NCBI RefSeq assembly: GCF_020866845.1
Contig: NZ_CP086594.1
Coordinates: forward strand, 1,736,001-1,800,000
Reading direction: 5' to 3'
Source: Sphingomonas radiodurans
Lineage (GTDB): Bacteria > Pseudomonadota > Alphaproteobacteria > Sphingomonadales > Sphingomonadaceae
Length of the DNA stretch: 64,000 nucleotides
Part shown: positions 17,077-27,165 of the stretch, one piece after another
Layout of the letters: each line of letters opens with the position of its first letter
Numbering within the stretch: position 1 is the first letter of the stretch
Notes under the pieces: generated by a model
Seen by the model: the letters and a program-made list of their open reading frames with translations, nothing else
Database searches by the model: none
Told to the model about the DNA's origin: nothing
Made by a program: the position numbers and the translations under genes

Positions 17077-18797
17077 TGTTTCACGTGGAACAATCGTTCG
17101 ACGTCATCGTGATCGGTGGCGGTCACGCCGGCACCGAAGCGGCCGCTGCCGCGGCCCGGCGCGGTGCGCGTGTCGCGCTCATCAGCCACGATCCAAAGCG
17201 CATTGGCGCCATGTCATGCAACCCCTCGATCGGGGGTCTCGGCAAGGGTCACCTTGTTCGCGAGGTCGATGCCTATGACGGGTTGATGGCTCAGGCAGCC
17301 GACGCCGCCGCGCTACACCACCGTATGCTCAACCGCAGCAAGGGCCTCGCCGTCCAAGGCCCCCGCATTCAGGCAGACCGCCGCCTCTACGCTTCCGCGA
17401 TCCAAAAGGCACTCGCGAGCGAAAGCCGCATCACTATCATAACGGGAGAGGCCGCCGCGCTCAGACTCGCATCCGGCAACATCGCCGGCGTCGATCTCTC
17501 TGACGGGCAGGCCATCCTGGGCCGCTCGGTCGTGCTCGCCACCGGCACGTTCCTCGGCGGCCGCATCTTCCGTGGCGAGGAGCAGCACCCCGGCGGCCGT
17601 GTCGACGAAGCCGCCGCCCTCCCCCTCGCGCGCCAACTTCGTGAGCTCGACCTCCCGATGGGCCGTCTCAAGACCGGCACACCGCCCCGCCTCGATGGCC
17701 GCACGATCGACTGGGCACGCCTAGCACCGCAGCCGTCGGACGAAGACCCGTGGACCATGTCCCCGATGACCAGAGGTCGCGCGCTCCCCCAGCTCGCCTG
17801 CGCAATTACCCGTACAACCACCGCAGCCCACGCAATCATCGCCGACAACCTCCATCGCTCCCCGCTGCAGAGCGGCGCAATCGAAGGGCAAGGCCCACGC
17901 TACTGCCCCTCGATCGAAGACAAGATCCGCCGCTTCGGTGACCGCGATGGCCACCAGATCTTCCTCGAACCCGAAGGGCTCGACGATCCAACCGTCTACC
18001 CCAACGGCATCTCGACCTCGCTCCCCGCCGATGTGCAGGATGCCTTCATCCGCACCATCGCCGGCCTCGAGCGCGCCCGCATCACCATGCACGGCTATGC
18101 CGTCGAGTACGACCACATCGATCCGCGCGCGCTCGACGCAACGCTCGCGCTCCCCACGATCCCCGGCCTGCACCTCGCCGGCCAGATCAACGGCACGACG
18201 GGTTACGAAGAGGCAGCCGCCCAGGGTCTAGTCGCTGGCGCCAACGCCGCAGCAGCCGCATGCGACCTCGCGCCGCTGCTCCCCGATCGCAGCGCCAGCT
18301 ACATCGGCGTAATGATTGACGATCTCGTGCTGCAAGGCATCAGCGAGCCCTACCGCATGCTCACCGCCCGCGCCGAATACCGCCTTGCCCTGCGCGCCGA
18401 CAATGCGGAGACCCGCCTCTCGGATCACGCCGAATCGCTCGGGCTGCTGAGTGAGACCCGTCGCCGCCACGTCGCCGCCCGAATGGAACAGCGCGCGCGA
18501 CTACGCGGCAATCAGGACGGCGACGTTGATTCCGATATCCGCCGCGAACATGAAGAGGATGTCCGCTACGCCCCCTATCTCGCCCGTCAGGCCGCCGAAG
18601 TCACCCGTATGAAGCACGATGACCGCGTCCGGGTGGCCTCGGGCGACGCACTCGAAACGATCGCCGGCCTTTCCAACGAAATGCGCGAACGCCTCCGCGT
18701 CGCCAGCCCCCGCACGCTCGGCGAAGCCTCTCGCGTCCGCGGCGTCACACCGGCCGCACTCACCGCCTTGTGGCTTCACGCCAAGGCTCGTCGATGA
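17076..18797 (+). CDS. mnmG: tRNA uridine-5-carboxymethylaminomethyl modification enzyme MnmG
   Basis: A 573-residue FAD protein (slightly shorter than the usual 620). ATG 17076 overlaps the mnmE stop (TGATG). The FAD motif [12 protein letters not shown] is at about residue 11, with [20 protein letters not shown] and GTFLGGRI. The FAD C-terminal region [20 protein letters not shown] is present, as is the helical C-terminus. With MnmE it inserts the cmnm5 group at U34. The first codons MFHVEQ overlap the parS site at 17077-17092. The stop is overlapped by rsmG. Confidence 0.96.
   Translation: MFHVEQSFDVIVIGGGHAGTEAAAAAARRGARVALISHDPKRIGAMSCNPSIGGLGKGHLVREVDAYDGLMAQAADAAALHHRMLNRSKGLAVQGPRIQADRRLYASAIQKALASESRITIITGEAAALRLASGNIAGVDLSDGQAILGRSVVLATGTFLGGRIFRGEEQHPGGRVDEAAALPLARQLRELDLPMGRLKTGTPPRLDGRTIDWARLAPQPSDEDPWTMSPMTRGRALPQLACAITRTTTAAHAIIADNLHRSPLQSGAIEGQGPRYCPSIEDKIRRFGDRDGHQIFLEPEGLDDPTVYPNGISTSLPADVQDAFIRTIAGLERARITMHGYAVEYDHIDPRALDATLALPTIPGLHLAGQINGTTGYEEAAAQGLVAGANAAAAACDLAPLLPDRSASYIGVMIDDLVLQGISEPYRMLTARAEYRLALRADNAETRLSDHAESLGLLSETRRRHVAARMEQRARLRGNQDGDVDSDIRREHEEDVRYAPYLARQAAEVTRMKHDDRVRVASGDALETIAGLSNEMRERLRVASPRTLGEASRVRGVTPAALTALWLHAKARR
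17077..17092. promoter_or_regulatory. parS: parS site within the mnmG start
   Basis: TGTTTCACGTGGAACA differs at one base from the perfect palindrome TGTTTCACGTGAAACA bound by ParB across bacteria. It codes for residues 1-6 of MnmG. ParB-family sites embedded in the gid/par region are well established in other bacteria; binding here is inferred. Confidence 0.85.
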
Positions 18798-19414
18798 CCG
18801 AGGATGAAGCGCGCGAGGCAACACGCGCCATCGTCGGAGACGCAGCGCTCGCCAAGTTCGATCATTTCGCGGACCGCGTGCGCGTCGAAAGCGACCGGCA
18901 GAACCTCGTCAGCCGCCCCAGCCTCGACGCGCTGTGGCACCGCCACATGCTCGATTCGGCCCAGCTCATCCCCCTCGCCCCACCCGGAGACGGGCTCTGG
19001 ATCGACGTCGGAACCGGCGCTGGCTTCCCTGGTATCGTGGTGGCGCTGGCCGCAGAGCGCCCCTTCGCGCTAGTCGAGCCCCGCCGTATGCGGGCCGACT
19101 TCCTCCGCGAAATCGTCGCAGAGCATGGCATCTCGCACCGAGTCACCATCCACCAGTCGAAGGTTGAGCGCCTCCCCCCTGCCCCGGCCGCGGTAATCTC
19201 CGCCCGCGCCGTCGCCTCGATCTCGGACCTGCTCGACGCGACGGCTCATCTCGCTAACGGCGCCACAGTCTACTTGCTCCCGAAGGGACAATCCGCCACC
19301 ACTGAGCAGGACGACGCCCGCCGGCGTTTCGAAGGAATGTTCCACGTGGAACAAAGCATCACTGACCCAAACTCGGGCATCATCGTCGCCTCGAACGTGA
19401 GGAGACGCCGATGA
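18794..19414 (+). CDS. rsmG: 16S rRNA (guanine-N7)-methyltransferase RsmG
   Basis: A 206-residue SAM methyltransferase starting at ATG 18794, four bases overlapping mnmG. The SAM motif is [16 protein letters not shown] near residue 75; the substrate region [11 protein letters not shown] follows. It makes m7G527 in 16S rRNA. The C-terminal part contains another MFHVEQ, the translation of the parS palindrome at 19338-19353. Its stop overlaps the parA start by four bases. Confidence 0.94.
   Translation: MTEDEAREATRAIVGDAALAKFDHFADRVRVESDRQNLVSRPSLDALWHRHMLDSAQLIPLAPPGDGLWIDVGTGAGFPGIVVALAAERPFALVEPRRMRADFLREIVAEHGISHRVTIHQSKVERLPPAPAAVISARAVASISDLLDATAHLANGATVYLLPKGQSATTEQDDARRRFEGMFHVEQSITDPNSGIIVASNVRRRR
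19338..19353. promoter_or_regulatory. parS: parS site, perfect palindrome, inside rsmG
   Basis: TGTTCCACGTGGAACA is a perfect 16-bp palindrome, 73 bp before parA. It is the best ParB site in the window and likely a nucleation point for chromosome segregation. Confidence 0.88.
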
Positions 19415-20193
19415 TCCGCATCGCTGTCGCCAACCAGAAGGGCGGCGTGGGCAAGACCACGTCGGCAATCAACCTCGCCACTGCGCTCGCCGCCACTGGC
19501 ATGCGCGTGCTGCTGATCGATCTCGATCCGCAAGGCAACGCCTCGACCGGCCTCGGCATCACCCACGCCCAGCGTGTTTCATCGAGCTATCACGTCCTCG
19601 TCGATCAAGCACCGGTCGAGCGCGGCGTGGTTCCCAGCGGCATCCCACGACTCGATATCCTGCCAGGCACCGCCGACCTCTCCGGCGCCGAGATCGAACT
19701 GGTCGAGATGGACCAACGCACCCACAGATTGCACCGCGCACTCGATGCGGCGCCCCCGCGCTGGGACGTTGCGCTAATCGATTGCCCGCCTTCGCTCGGC
19801 CTGCTGACGATCAATGCCATGGTCGCGGCCGATTCGCTGCTCGTCCCGCTGCAATGCGAGTTTTTCGCGCTCGAAGGACTCAGCCAGCTCCTCACCACGG
19901 TCGAGCGGATTCGTGCGCGCTTCAATCCGTCGCTCGCGATCATCGGCGTTGCATTGACGATGTATGATCGCCGCAACCGCCTGACCGAGCAGGTCTCCGC
20001 CGACGTGCGCGCGGTGCTCGGCAAGGTCGTCTTCGACACCGTCATCCCGCGCAACGTCCGCCTCTCCGAAGCCCCGAGCCACGGCCTGCCGGCGCTCATC
20101 TACGATCATCGCTGCAGCGGTTCGCAAGCCTATATCGCGCTCGCGCGTGAGTTGATCGGGCGTTTGCCGCAACTCGACGAGGCCGCCGCGTGA
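19411..20193 (+). CDS. parA: Chromosome-partitioning ATPase ParA
   Basis: A 260-residue MinD/ParA ATPase. The deviant Walker A KGGVGKTTSAINLA begins near residue 10, with the second lysine of the signature; Walker A' DLDPQGNAS, and Walker B VALIDCPPSLG. There is no N-terminal HTH, as is typical of chromosomal ParA. It moves ParB-parS complexes after replication. ATG 19411 overlaps rsmG by four bases; parB starts in the last four bases of parA. Confidence 0.97.
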   Translation: MIRIAVANQKGGVGKTTSAINLATALAATGMRVLLIDLDPQGNASTGLGITHAQRVSSSYHVLVDQAPVERGVVPSGIPRLDILPGTADLSGAEIELVEMDQRTHRLHRALDAAPPRWDVALIDCPPSLGLLTINAMVAADSLLVPLQCEFFALEGLSQLLTTVERIRARFNPSLAIIGVALTMYDRRNRLTEQVSADVRAVLGKVVFDTVIPRNVRLSEAPSHGLPALIYDHRCSGSQAYIALARELIGRLPQLDEAAA

Positions 20194-21089
20194 CGGACAT
20201 CAAGCGCGCCCGCGGTGGTCTGGGCCGCGGCCTCAACGCTCTGCTCGGCGATATCGCGCGCGACGATGCTCCGACCGACTCCGGGACCAACACGATCACC
20301 GGCGTACGGATGATCCCGATCAGCGCCATCGCGCCGCACCCCGAACAGCCGCGCCGCCACTTCGACGAAACCGCGCTCAACGAACTCGCCGCGTCGATCG
20401 CCGAACGCGGCATCATCCAGCCGATCGTCGTCCGCCCGCACGGCCATGATTATCAGATCGTCGCCGGCGAGCGCCGCTGGCGCGCTGCGCAGCGCGCCCG
20501 CCTCCACGAAGTTCCGGTCGTCGTCCGCGACTATAGCGACGCCGAGACTCTCCAGATCGCGCTCGTCGAAAATATCCAGCGTCAGGATCTCAACGCAATC
20601 GAGGAAGCCGAGGCGTACAGCCGCCTGCTCGACGAGTTCGGCCATACGCAGGAAGTGCTCGCCAAGACGGTCCATAAGTCGCGCAGCCATGTCGCCAACT
20701 TGTTGCGATTGCTCGATCTTCCCAAGACGGTGCAGGGCCGCGTGATCGATGGAACGCTCAGCATGGGCCATGCCCGCGCGATCATCGGCGCCACCGATCC
20801 CGAGGCGCTCGCCGAGCAAGTCGTCGGCAAGGGCCTCTCCGTCCGCCAGACCGAAAAGCTGGCCCAGGCGGCCAAGCCGTCCTCCACGCGACGCGCCCCG
20901 CGGGCACCTAGTCCGACCAGCAGCGAAGGTGACGCCGACGTGGCCGCGCTTGAGCGCCAGCTTGGCGATCTGCTCGGGCTGAAGATCCGTATTAGCTACG
21001 GGGACGCTGGCGGCACACTGACGGTGGAATATTCCACGCTCGATCAGCTCGACATGATCTGCCAGCGACTGAGCGGCGAGCCGATCTGA
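20190..21089 (+). CDS. parB: Chromosome-partitioning protein ParB
   Basis: A 299-residue protein starting with GTG 20190. The N-terminal ParA-stimulating part GGLGRGLNALLGD is followed by the CTPase domain (HPEQPRRHF, GIIQPIVVR, IVAGERRWRAA), whose GERRxRA box binds CTP. The HTH (KTVHKSRSHVANLLRLL) follows, and a C-terminal dimerisation domain (LTVEYSTLDQLDMICQRL). It loads on parS sites and slides as a clamp. Its likely sites are at 17077, 19338 and perhaps 10940. Confidence 0.97.
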   Translation: MTDIKRARGGLGRGLNALLGDIARDDAPTDSGTNTITGVRMIPISAIAPHPEQPRRHFDETALNELAASIAERGIIQPIVVRPHGHDYQIVAGERRWRAAQRARLHEVPVVVRDYSDAETLQIALVENIQRQDLNAIEEAEAYSRLLDEFGHTQEVLAKTVHKSRSHVANLLRLLDLPKTVQGRVIDGTLSMGHARAIIGATDPEALAEQVVGKGLSVRQTEKLAQAAKPSSTRRAPRAPSPTSSEGDADVAALERQLGDLLGLKIRISYGDAGGTLTVEYSTLDQLDMICQRLSGEPI

Positions 21090-21115
21090 CGCGGAAGTTC
21101 TAGCAAGCCTACCGC

Positions 21116-22135
21116 CTACGCCGCGCCCCGCAGCCTGGTAATCAACCCCAGCATCGCCTGGCTCGCCAGCACGTCACCGGCCGTCGCCCCAGCCATCAAA
21201 GCACGCTCCGCCCGCCGCACCTCGTCAAGCGCGCGCACCAGCGCCTCAGGAGACCACCGTCGCAGAGCAGCGCCAGTCCCCGCCTCTTCCTTGAAGAACA
21301 CACGATGCCGCTTCATCACGCTGCCGACATCGCCCCCCGCCGCAACCTCGCTCTTCATCTCCGCTAGCGAGGCCAGCCGCCGCGCCAGCGCGCGCAGCCA
21401 TGGGATCGGCGACACCCCCGCCTCGTCCATCCGCCGCAGCGCCTCGCCTAGCGCCGCCGGCTTTGCCGCTACGACCGCCTCGATCACGTCGCCCATCTCG
21501 GTCTCGCCTAGGTCAGCCCCGACCGCGTCGAGCGCTTCCTCCTCGCACGTTGCCGGCCGCTCCGGTGCCGCATCGAGATACAGAGCCAGCTTCTCGATCT
21601 CGCGAGTCATGATTGCACGATCGCCGCCCCCGGCCTGGGCGAGCCGCCGCGCAACCCGCGCGCCGAGCCGCAACCCCAGATCGCGCGCGATCTGCGTCGC
21701 GAGCCCCTCCAGCTGCTCCACACCCGGCACGTAGCACGCCAGCGCCAGCGCGGCCGGCGAATCGAGTGCAAGCTTCGCCACCTTCGCGGTCGCCTTCAGC
21801 GATGGTGCGATCATCACCACCGGATTGCCCGCGCGCTCGCCCTCGAGCAGCGCCGAGACCGCCGCGAGGCTTTCCTCCCCCACCCCGGTCACGCGCACGT
21901 ACCGGGCCGTTCCGAACAGCGAGAGCGAGGTCGCCTCATCCGCCAGCCGCGCGGGGTCACTCCGCAGCGTCGCGCCGTCCAGGTCGATCCGCTCGGCGTC
22001 AGCGCCCATCGCCCGCCCCAGCCGATCGGCAAGCGCCATCGCGCCCGCTTCGTCCGGGCCAAATAACAAATACAATCGGATATCCGCCGGCGGCCGGTCG
22101 AGCGCCGCTTTAAGCCGCGCCTCGGTCGCCTTCAC
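21116..22135 (-). CDS. holA: DNA polymerase III subunit delta
   Basis: A 339-residue clamp-loader subunit, starting at GTG 22135, 10 bases after the lptE stop; the frame extends beyond but overlaps lptE. Recognisable features: FGPDEAGAMALADRL near residue 20, TREIEKLALYLD, and the C-terminal collar domain (RALDEVRRAERALMAGAT). HolA opens the beta clamp for loading in the replisome. Last gene of the leftward DUF3576-leuS-lptE-holA cluster, ending 26 bp from the converging parB. Confidence 0.88.
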   Translation of the reverse strand: MKATEARLKAALDRPPADIRLYLLFGPDEAGAMALADRLGRAMGADAERIDLDGATLRSDPARLADEATSLSLFGTARYVRVTGVGEESLAAVSALLEGERAGNPVVMIAPSLKATAKVAKLALDSPAALALACYVPGVEQLEGLATQIARDLGLRLGARVARRLAQAGGGDRAIMTREIEKLALYLDAAPERPATCEEEALDAVGADLGETEMGDVIEAVVAAKPAALGEALRRMDEAGVSPIPWLRALARRLASLAEMKSEVAAGGDVGSVMKRHRVFFKEEAGTGAALRRWSPEALVRALDEVRRAERALMAGATAGDVLASQAMLGLITRLRGAA

Positions 22136-22145
22136 GGCCGGCAGC

Positions 22146-22655
22146 TCATGGCGCTGGGGGCGTGCGCCCCACGGTGACCGCCACGCGCGTAACGATCTGG
22201 TCCGCCACGATGTCGGACAGCCGCTCCAAAGCGGTGCTTTCCGCCGCGATCGTGGCATATTCCGAACCGACCACGTCAATCCCGGCGTCCGATCCCGCCG
22301 TCGCGTCGAGCACGACGCCGCCCTGCCCCAGTTCGACCAGCTGATAGCGTGCGCGCAGAATCCGCCGCTCGCGCGCGACCGAATCGTCACGTCGGATCGC
22401 AAGCCCGGTGATTTCGTCGTCGAGCTTCACCTGCAAGCGATAGCGCGCCGCGCCGGACGGTGCCGCGCCGAGCCGATCGCGCAGCGCATTCGCGACCAGC
22501 CACCCCGCCTTGCCCTCGATCGGCGCAACCTCGACCTGGCCAAGCCCCGTAGCGACCGCCCCCGATCCACCACCGGCGTACAGCGGCTTCAATCCGCACC
22601 CGCCCACCAGCGCGAACGCTGGTGCCAGCACAACGAGGGTCAGCGCGCGCTTCAT
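22146..22655 (-). CDS. lptE: LPS assembly lipoprotein LptE
   Basis: A 169-residue protein with lipoprotein leader [21 protein letters not shown]; the lipobox Cys is at residue 20. The rest is a small alpha/beta fold with GLKPLYAGG directly after the Cys, as in LptE. It plugs LptD in the outer membrane for LPS insertion. Its ATG overlaps the leuS stop by the ATGA junction. Sequence conservation in this family is low, so the call leans on the lipobox, GLKPLY and the leuS-lptE-holA gene order. Confidence 0.85.
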   Translation of the reverse strand: MKRALTLVVLAPAFALVGGCGLKPLYAGGGSGAVATGLGQVEVAPIEGKAGWLVANALRDRLGAAPSGAARYRLQVKLDDEITGLAIRRDDSVARERRILRARYQLVELGQGGVVLDATAGSDAGIDVVGSEYATIAAESTALERLSDIVADQIVTRVAVTVGRTPPAP

Positions 22656-25246
22656 GCGACGATGTTCACCAGTCGGTCGGGCACCACGATCACCTTCTTC
22701 GGCACCTTGCCCTCGAGCGCGCGGACGATCTTCTCCAGCCCCAACGCCTGCGCTTCGGTGGCGTCCTTCGCCATCCCCTTGGGCAGCACGATCGTGTCCT
22801 TGAGCTTGCCGTTCACCTGCACCGCGATCGTCACTTCATCATCGACCAGCATCGCCGGATCGACCACCGGCCAAATAGCCTCGGCGATCAGCCCGGCCTG
22901 CCCCTGCGCCGCCCAGGCCTCCTCCGCGAGGTGCGGCACCATCGGCGAAACGATCCGCAGCAACGTCGCCAGCGCCTCCGTGCGATCCGCAGACGGCGCC
23001 GCCTTATCGATCGCATTGGCCAGCGTGTAGATCAGCGCGACGGCTTTGTTGAACTGCAGCCCCTCGATCGCCTCGGCGACGCCCTTGACGGTGCGGTGCG
23101 CCACCTTGCGCAACGCAATGTCCTCGCCCGCACCAGCCGCCTCGTCGCCGAGCAACCGCCACAGCCGCTGGATGAAGCGCCACGCGCCCTCGATGCCGTT
23201 CTCGCTCCACTCCAGATCGCGCTCGGGGGGCGAGTCCGACAGCATGAACCACCGCACCGCGTCCGCACCGTATTGATCGACGATCGGCTCGGGATCGATC
23301 GTGTTCTTCTTGGACTTGGACATCTTTTGGATACGACCGACTTCAATCGGCAGACCAGACTGCGTGTCGAACACGCTACCATCGACGCGAGTTATTTGAT
23401 CAGGTGAACGCCACTCAACGACTTCGTAGTCGTCGGTAGACTCCCACCCAAGACTTTCGCGTTCGTTGTCAGTTGGCGGACGACGAAGGGTGTACGTCTC
23501 GTGCGTCACCATCCCCTGTGTGAACAGCCCTGCGAACGGCTCGCCCACGTCGATCAGGTCGAGATGCTGCAGCGCCCGCGTCCAGAACCGTGCGTACAGC
23601 AGGTGCAGGATCGCATGCTCCACCCCGCCGATATACTGGTTCACCGGCAGCCACTGCTCCGCCACCGCGCGATCGAACGGCCTGTCCGCCGGCTGGCTGG
23701 CGAAGCGTATGTAATACCACGATGAATCCGCGAACGTATCGAGCGTATCGGTCTCGCGCACAGCGTCCGCTCCGCACGATGGACACGCCACGAACTTCCA
23801 CGTCGGATGCCGATCGAGCGGATTGCCCGGGATGGCAAAGCTCACGTCCTCGGGCAGCACCACCGGCAATTGATCGCCCGGCACCGGCACCGCGCCGCAC
23901 GCGTCGCAATGGATGATCGGGATCGGCGTGCCCCAATAACGCTGCCGGCTGACGCCCCAGTCGCGCAGCCGGAACACCGTGGTTCCCTCGCCCCAGCCGC
24001 CCGCCTCGGCGCGCTGGATCACCGTGCGCTTGGCATCCTCGATGTCCATTCCGTCGAGGAAGTGCGAATTCACCAGCGTGCCTGGGCCGCTATAGGCCTC
24101 CGCTTCACCGAACGCCGCCTCGTCCTTCGCGCCATCGGACACGACACGGCGGATCGGCAGCTGGTACTTGGTGGCGAATTCGAAATCGCGCTGGTCATGC
24201 GCCGGCACGCCGAACACCGCACCCGTGCCATAGTCCATCAGCACGAAATTCGCGATGTAGACGGGCAATTCCCAGGCCGGATCAAAGGGATGCACCGCCT
24301 TCAGCCCGGTGTCGAAGCCCTTCTTCTCCTGCGTGTCGAGCTCCGCCGCAGTCGTGCCGCCGCGCTTGCACTCTTCGATGAACGCCGCCGCCGCAGGGTC
24401 GCTCGCCGCTACACCCTGCGCCAGCGGATGATCCGCCGCCACCGCGACGAAGCTCGCGCCGAAGATCGTGTCGGGCCGCGTCGTATAGACTTCGACCACG
24501 CCCTCGCCGGTGCCGGCCGCATCCGTCAGCGCAAAGCGGAACGTGAGCCCCTGGCTCTTGCCGATCCAGTTTTCCTGCATCAGCCGAACCTTGTCCGGCC
24601 AATCCTTCAGGTCGCCCAGCCCCGTCAGCAGATCGTCGGCGAATTGCGTGATCTTCAGGAACCACTGGTTCAGCTTGCGCTTCTCGACCAGCGCGCCCGA
24701 CCGCCAGCCGCGCCCGTCGATCACCTGCTCGTTGGCGAGCACGGTCATGTCGACCGGATCCCAGTTCACCGCGCTCTCGCGGCGATAGACGAGCCCCGCC
24801 TCGTAGAACTTCAGGAACAGCGCCTGTTCGTGCCCGTAATATTCCGGGTCGCAGGTCGCGAATTCGCGGCTCCAGTCGAGCGCGAAGCCCAGCCGCTTCA
24901 GCTGCGCCTTCATCGTCGCGATATTCTCGCGCGTCCATCCGCCGGGATGAACGCCCTTCTCCATCGCGGCATTCTCGGCCGGCATCCCGAACGCGTCCCA
25001 GCCCATCGGGTGGAGCACTTCCATGCCGTTCATCCGGCGGTAGCGCGCCAGCACGTCGCCCATCGTGTAATTGCGCACATGCCCCATGTGGATGCGCCCC
25101 GACGGATAGGGGAACATCTCGAGCACATAGCTTTTGGGCTTGGGCGAATGATCGTCGGCGGCGAAGGTGCCGCGCTCTTCCCATGTCCGCTGCCAGCGGG
25201 CATCGGCGGCGAGCGCGTTGAAGCGTTGACCGGTACCGGAGCTCAT
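22652..25246 (-). CDS. leuS: Leucyl-tRNA synthetase
   Basis: An 864-residue class I synthetase, ATG 25246. Signatures: [13 protein letters not shown] (HIGH) near residue 49, [14 protein letters not shown], the zinc-like pair HCDACG..CPSCGAD, the editing-domain region and KMSKSKKN near 620. It charges tRNA-Leu. An approximately 55-residue stretch just before KMSKS ([11 protein letters not shown] to VGRIQKM, DNA 23325-23500) uses AT-richer codons than the rest, suggesting local replacement. It lies 7 bases after the DUF3576 gene and overlaps lptE. Confidence 0.97.
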   Translation of the reverse strand: MSSGTGQRFNALAADARWQRTWEERGTFAADDHSPKPKSYVLEMFPYPSGRIHMGHVRNYTMGDVLARYRRMNGMEVLHPMGWDAFGMPAENAAMEKGVHPGGWTRENIATMKAQLKRLGFALDWSREFATCDPEYYGHEQALFLKFYEAGLVYRRESAVNWDPVDMTVLANEQVIDGRGWRSGALVEKRKLNQWFLKITQFADDLLTGLGDLKDWPDKVRLMQENWIGKSQGLTFRFALTDAAGTGEGVVEVYTTRPDTIFGASFVAVAADHPLAQGVAASDPAAAAFIEECKRGGTTAAELDTQEKKGFDTGLKAVHPFDPAWELPVYIANFVLMDYGTGAVFGVPAHDQRDFEFATKYQLPIRRVVSDGAKDEAAFGEAEAYSGPGTLVNSHFLDGMDIEDAKRTVIQRAEAGGWGEGTTVFRLRDWGVSRQRYWGTPIPIIHCDACGAVPVPGDQLPVVLPEDVSFAIPGNPLDRHPTWKFVACPSCGADAVRETDTLDTFADSSWYYIRFASQPADRPFDRAVAEQWLPVNQYIGGVEHAILHLLYARFWTRALQHLDLIDVGEPFAGLFTQGMVTHETYTLRRPPTDNERESLGWESTDDYEVVEWRSPDQITRVDGSVFDTQSGLPIEVGRIQKMSKSKKNTIDPEPIVDQYGADAVRWFMLSDSPPERDLEWSENGIEGAWRFIQRLWRLLGDEAAGAGEDIALRKVAHRTVKGVAEAIEGLQFNKAVALIYTLANAIDKAAPSADRTEALATLLRIVSPMVPHLAEEAWAAQGQAGLIAEAIWPVVDPAMLVDDEVTIAVQVNGKLKDTIVLPKGMAKDATEAQALGLEKIVRALEGKVPKKVIVVPDRLVNIVA

Positions 25247-25253
25247 CGGCGGC

Positions 25254-25691
25254 TCAGTTGACGGACATCGACGCACGCCGCAGGTCGCGCGCGCGCGTCA
25301 GGATGATATCCTCCAGCTTCTGCGTTGTCGCGGCGGTCACTGGCGACGCCACCCACTGCCCGCCACGATTCACCTCGCGCAGCGCCGCCACGCGCACCGC
25401 ATCGGCGCGCAGATCCTGGTCGAGGATCGACACCGTCACCTTCATCCGCTCGCTCGGCGTCTGCGGATTGGCATACCAGTCGGTCACGATCACCCCGCCG
25501 TTCGAATCCGTCTGGACGAGCGGCATGAAGCTCAGCGTATCCAGCGTCGCGCGCCACAGATAGCTGTTCACGCCGATGGTGGTGATGCGGGAGGCGGCCA
25601 GATCGGCCTGCGGCCGGTTCTTGCCACCGCCGCAACTGGCGAGGGCAAGGGCGGCACTTACGACCAGCGCGGAACGCAACGGGCGGAACAT
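25254..25691 (-). CDS. DUF3576 domain lipoprotein
   Basis: A 145-residue protein. ATG 25691 is chosen because AGGA lies 8 bases upstream; ATG 25697 would add two residues. Leader [22 protein letters not shown] shows a lipobox with Cys near residue 20. Body contains [19 protein letters not shown] and the GGVIVTDWY motif, matching DUF3576 proteins that precede leuS in alphaproteobacteria. Probably an outer-membrane lipoprotein linked to envelope assembly; function not established. Confidence 0.88.
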   Translation of the reverse strand: MFRPLRSALVVSAALALASCGGGKNRPQADLAASRITTIGVNSYLWRATLDTLSFMPLVQTDSNGGVIVTDWYANPQTPSERMKVTVSILDQDLRADAVRVAALREVNRGGQWVASPVTAATTQKLEDIILTRARDLRRASMSVN

Positions 25692-25910
25692 CGGCATCGT
25701 CCTGATGAGAAAACAGTCGCGGCCAGCTCTACAGAGGCGGCCGTGTGACGGCAAGTTCGCGTGATTTTCCCATCGCCGCGCCTTGCGCTGGCCCGCTCGG
25801 CAAATCTAACGTGTGGAAACCATGCAACACTCCCGGCAAATCGCGCTGGGACGCATGGCGACGTGCGAACGAATCGTGTTACGAACGTTGCTAAGGGGCT
25901 GGAGGGATTC

Positions 25911-26618
25911 GTGTTCTTTGATCGTGCGCTTGTTGGTGGGTTGATCGTGGCGGTTTCCGCCGCGTCGCTCGCCGTTGCGCCCGCATTCGGAGCCTCCGAA
26001 GTCGATCGCCAGATAAAGCGCGCCGCGCCGATCCGCAGCAACGGGGGCTTTACGCCATCCGCCGCCGATCCGCGACTCGCCGCCGCCTTTGCACGCAGTG
26101 GGCTTGCCAGCAGCGATTTCCGCTTCACCCCGTCCGAAACGCGGCAGGGCAACCGCGCCGTCACCGTCGCGGTCCGCGCGCGGACGAACCGCACCGCCGA
26201 GGATGCCGGTCGCCTCGCCTCGGTCGCTGGGCCAATGGTCGGGCTGATGCCGGTCGCCTATAATCTCGGCGTATCGGTCGGCTGGAAGCGTTTCGCCGTC
26301 ACGGGCGATGTCGCGCGCGTCGATCTTGCCGGCCAGCCCGGCAGCCGCGAAGTCGCCGATGTCGGCGTCAGCTATTCGCTTCCGCGCTTCACCGGCCGCG
26401 TGAACGCCGCCGCCGATCGCGCGCTGCCTGGCGCTCCCAAGGTGGCTGAGGATGCACCGAGCTACTCGCTCGACGTCGGCGGCTCCTATTCGCTCACCCG
26501 CAACGTCGATCTCACCGCCGGCGTGCGCTACAAGTCCGAACGTGAGCGTCTGGCCCGCTTGAGCGATGACCGCCGCGACAGCCAAGCGGTCTACGTCGGC
26601 ACCGCCTTCCGCTTCTGA
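25911..26618 (+). CDS. Putative outer-membrane beta-barrel protein
   Basis: A 235-residue protein starting with GTG 25911; GGAGGG at 25901-25906 decides this start over an upstream frame. A signal peptide (ALVGGLIVAVSAASLAVAPAFG) is followed by alternating strands such as VSVGWKRFAVTGDVARVDL, VADVGVSYSL and DLTAGVRYKSE, ending in a terminal Phe (YVGTAFRF), the classic BAM-recognition signature. No specific family is recognised; possible porin-like or autotransporter-unrelated barrel. Divergent from the DUF3576 operon. Confidence 0.7.
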   Translation: MFFDRALVGGLIVAVSAASLAVAPAFGASEVDRQIKRAAPIRSNGGFTPSAADPRLAAAFARSGLASSDFRFTPSETRQGNRAVTVAVRARTNRTAEDAGRLASVAGPMVGLMPVAYNLGVSVGWKRFAVTGDVARVDLAGQPGSREVADVGVSYSLPRFTGRVNAAADRALPGAPKVAEDAPSYSLDVGGSYSLTRNVDLTAGVRYKSERERLARLSDDRRDSQAVYVGTAFRF

Positions 26619-26633
26619 CGCTTTCGCTGGCCG

Positions 26634-27143
26634 CTAGAGCCAAGCATCGATCGCCGCCCACCCGTCAAACCCCGGCAGCCGCGCAAACCGCCGCGCATCC
26701 ATCCCCCCCAGCGCAATCCGCACCATCGGCAAGCCCCGCGCCAGCACCGCCACGCCCCGCACGCCGAGCACCGCCCCGCCAGGATGCGTCCGAGTCGCGA
26801 AGACCGGCGAAACAAACGCCGCATCCGCCCCCGCCCGCCGCGCCGCCCTGGCTTCGCGCGCATCATGCACCGGCCACGTCACCAGCCCCCGCCCGCGCAC
26901 GCCATGCGTCCCCATCTCGCCGCGCATCGGCACCGCACCCGCGCGCACCAGTACCAGCCCGCGTCGCCGCGCGATCGCCAACAGCCGCGCAAACAGCCGC
27001 CGCCGCTCCACCGCGGGCGTCGCGTGATGCCGAAACACGATCCCCGCCCCTCGCGGCAGCCGCCGCACCGCGCGCCACAACGCGTCGCCCACCCGCTCGT
27101 CGGTCATCAGCCATAGTACAGGCACAGGGTAGCGGCGGCGCAT
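26634..27143 (-). CDS. Thiamine-phosphate-synthase/TenI-like protein, short
   Basis: A 169-residue protein starting at ATG 27143 with a G-rich GGGGGGCG upstream. The beta/alpha-barrel motif SPVFATRTHPGG resembles the GPVFPTxTKPG phosphate/pyrimidine loop of ThiE/TenI. It is shorter than ThiE (about 210), and Arg-rich. Thiamin synthesis is uncertain because substrate residues are incomplete; it may be a TenI-like relative. Divergent from the PLP homeostasis gene with 22 bp between starts. Confidence 0.65.
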   Translation of the reverse strand: MRRRYPVPVLWLMTDERVGDALWRAVRRLPRGAGIVFRHHATPAVERRRLFARLLAIARRRGLVLVRAGAVPMRGEMGTHGVRGRGLVTWPVHDAREARAARRAGADAAFVSPVFATRTHPGGAVLGVRGVAVLARGLPMVRIALGGMDARRFARLPGFDGWAAIDAWL

Positions 27144-27165
27144 CGCCCCCCGTATAGCCCGCGCG

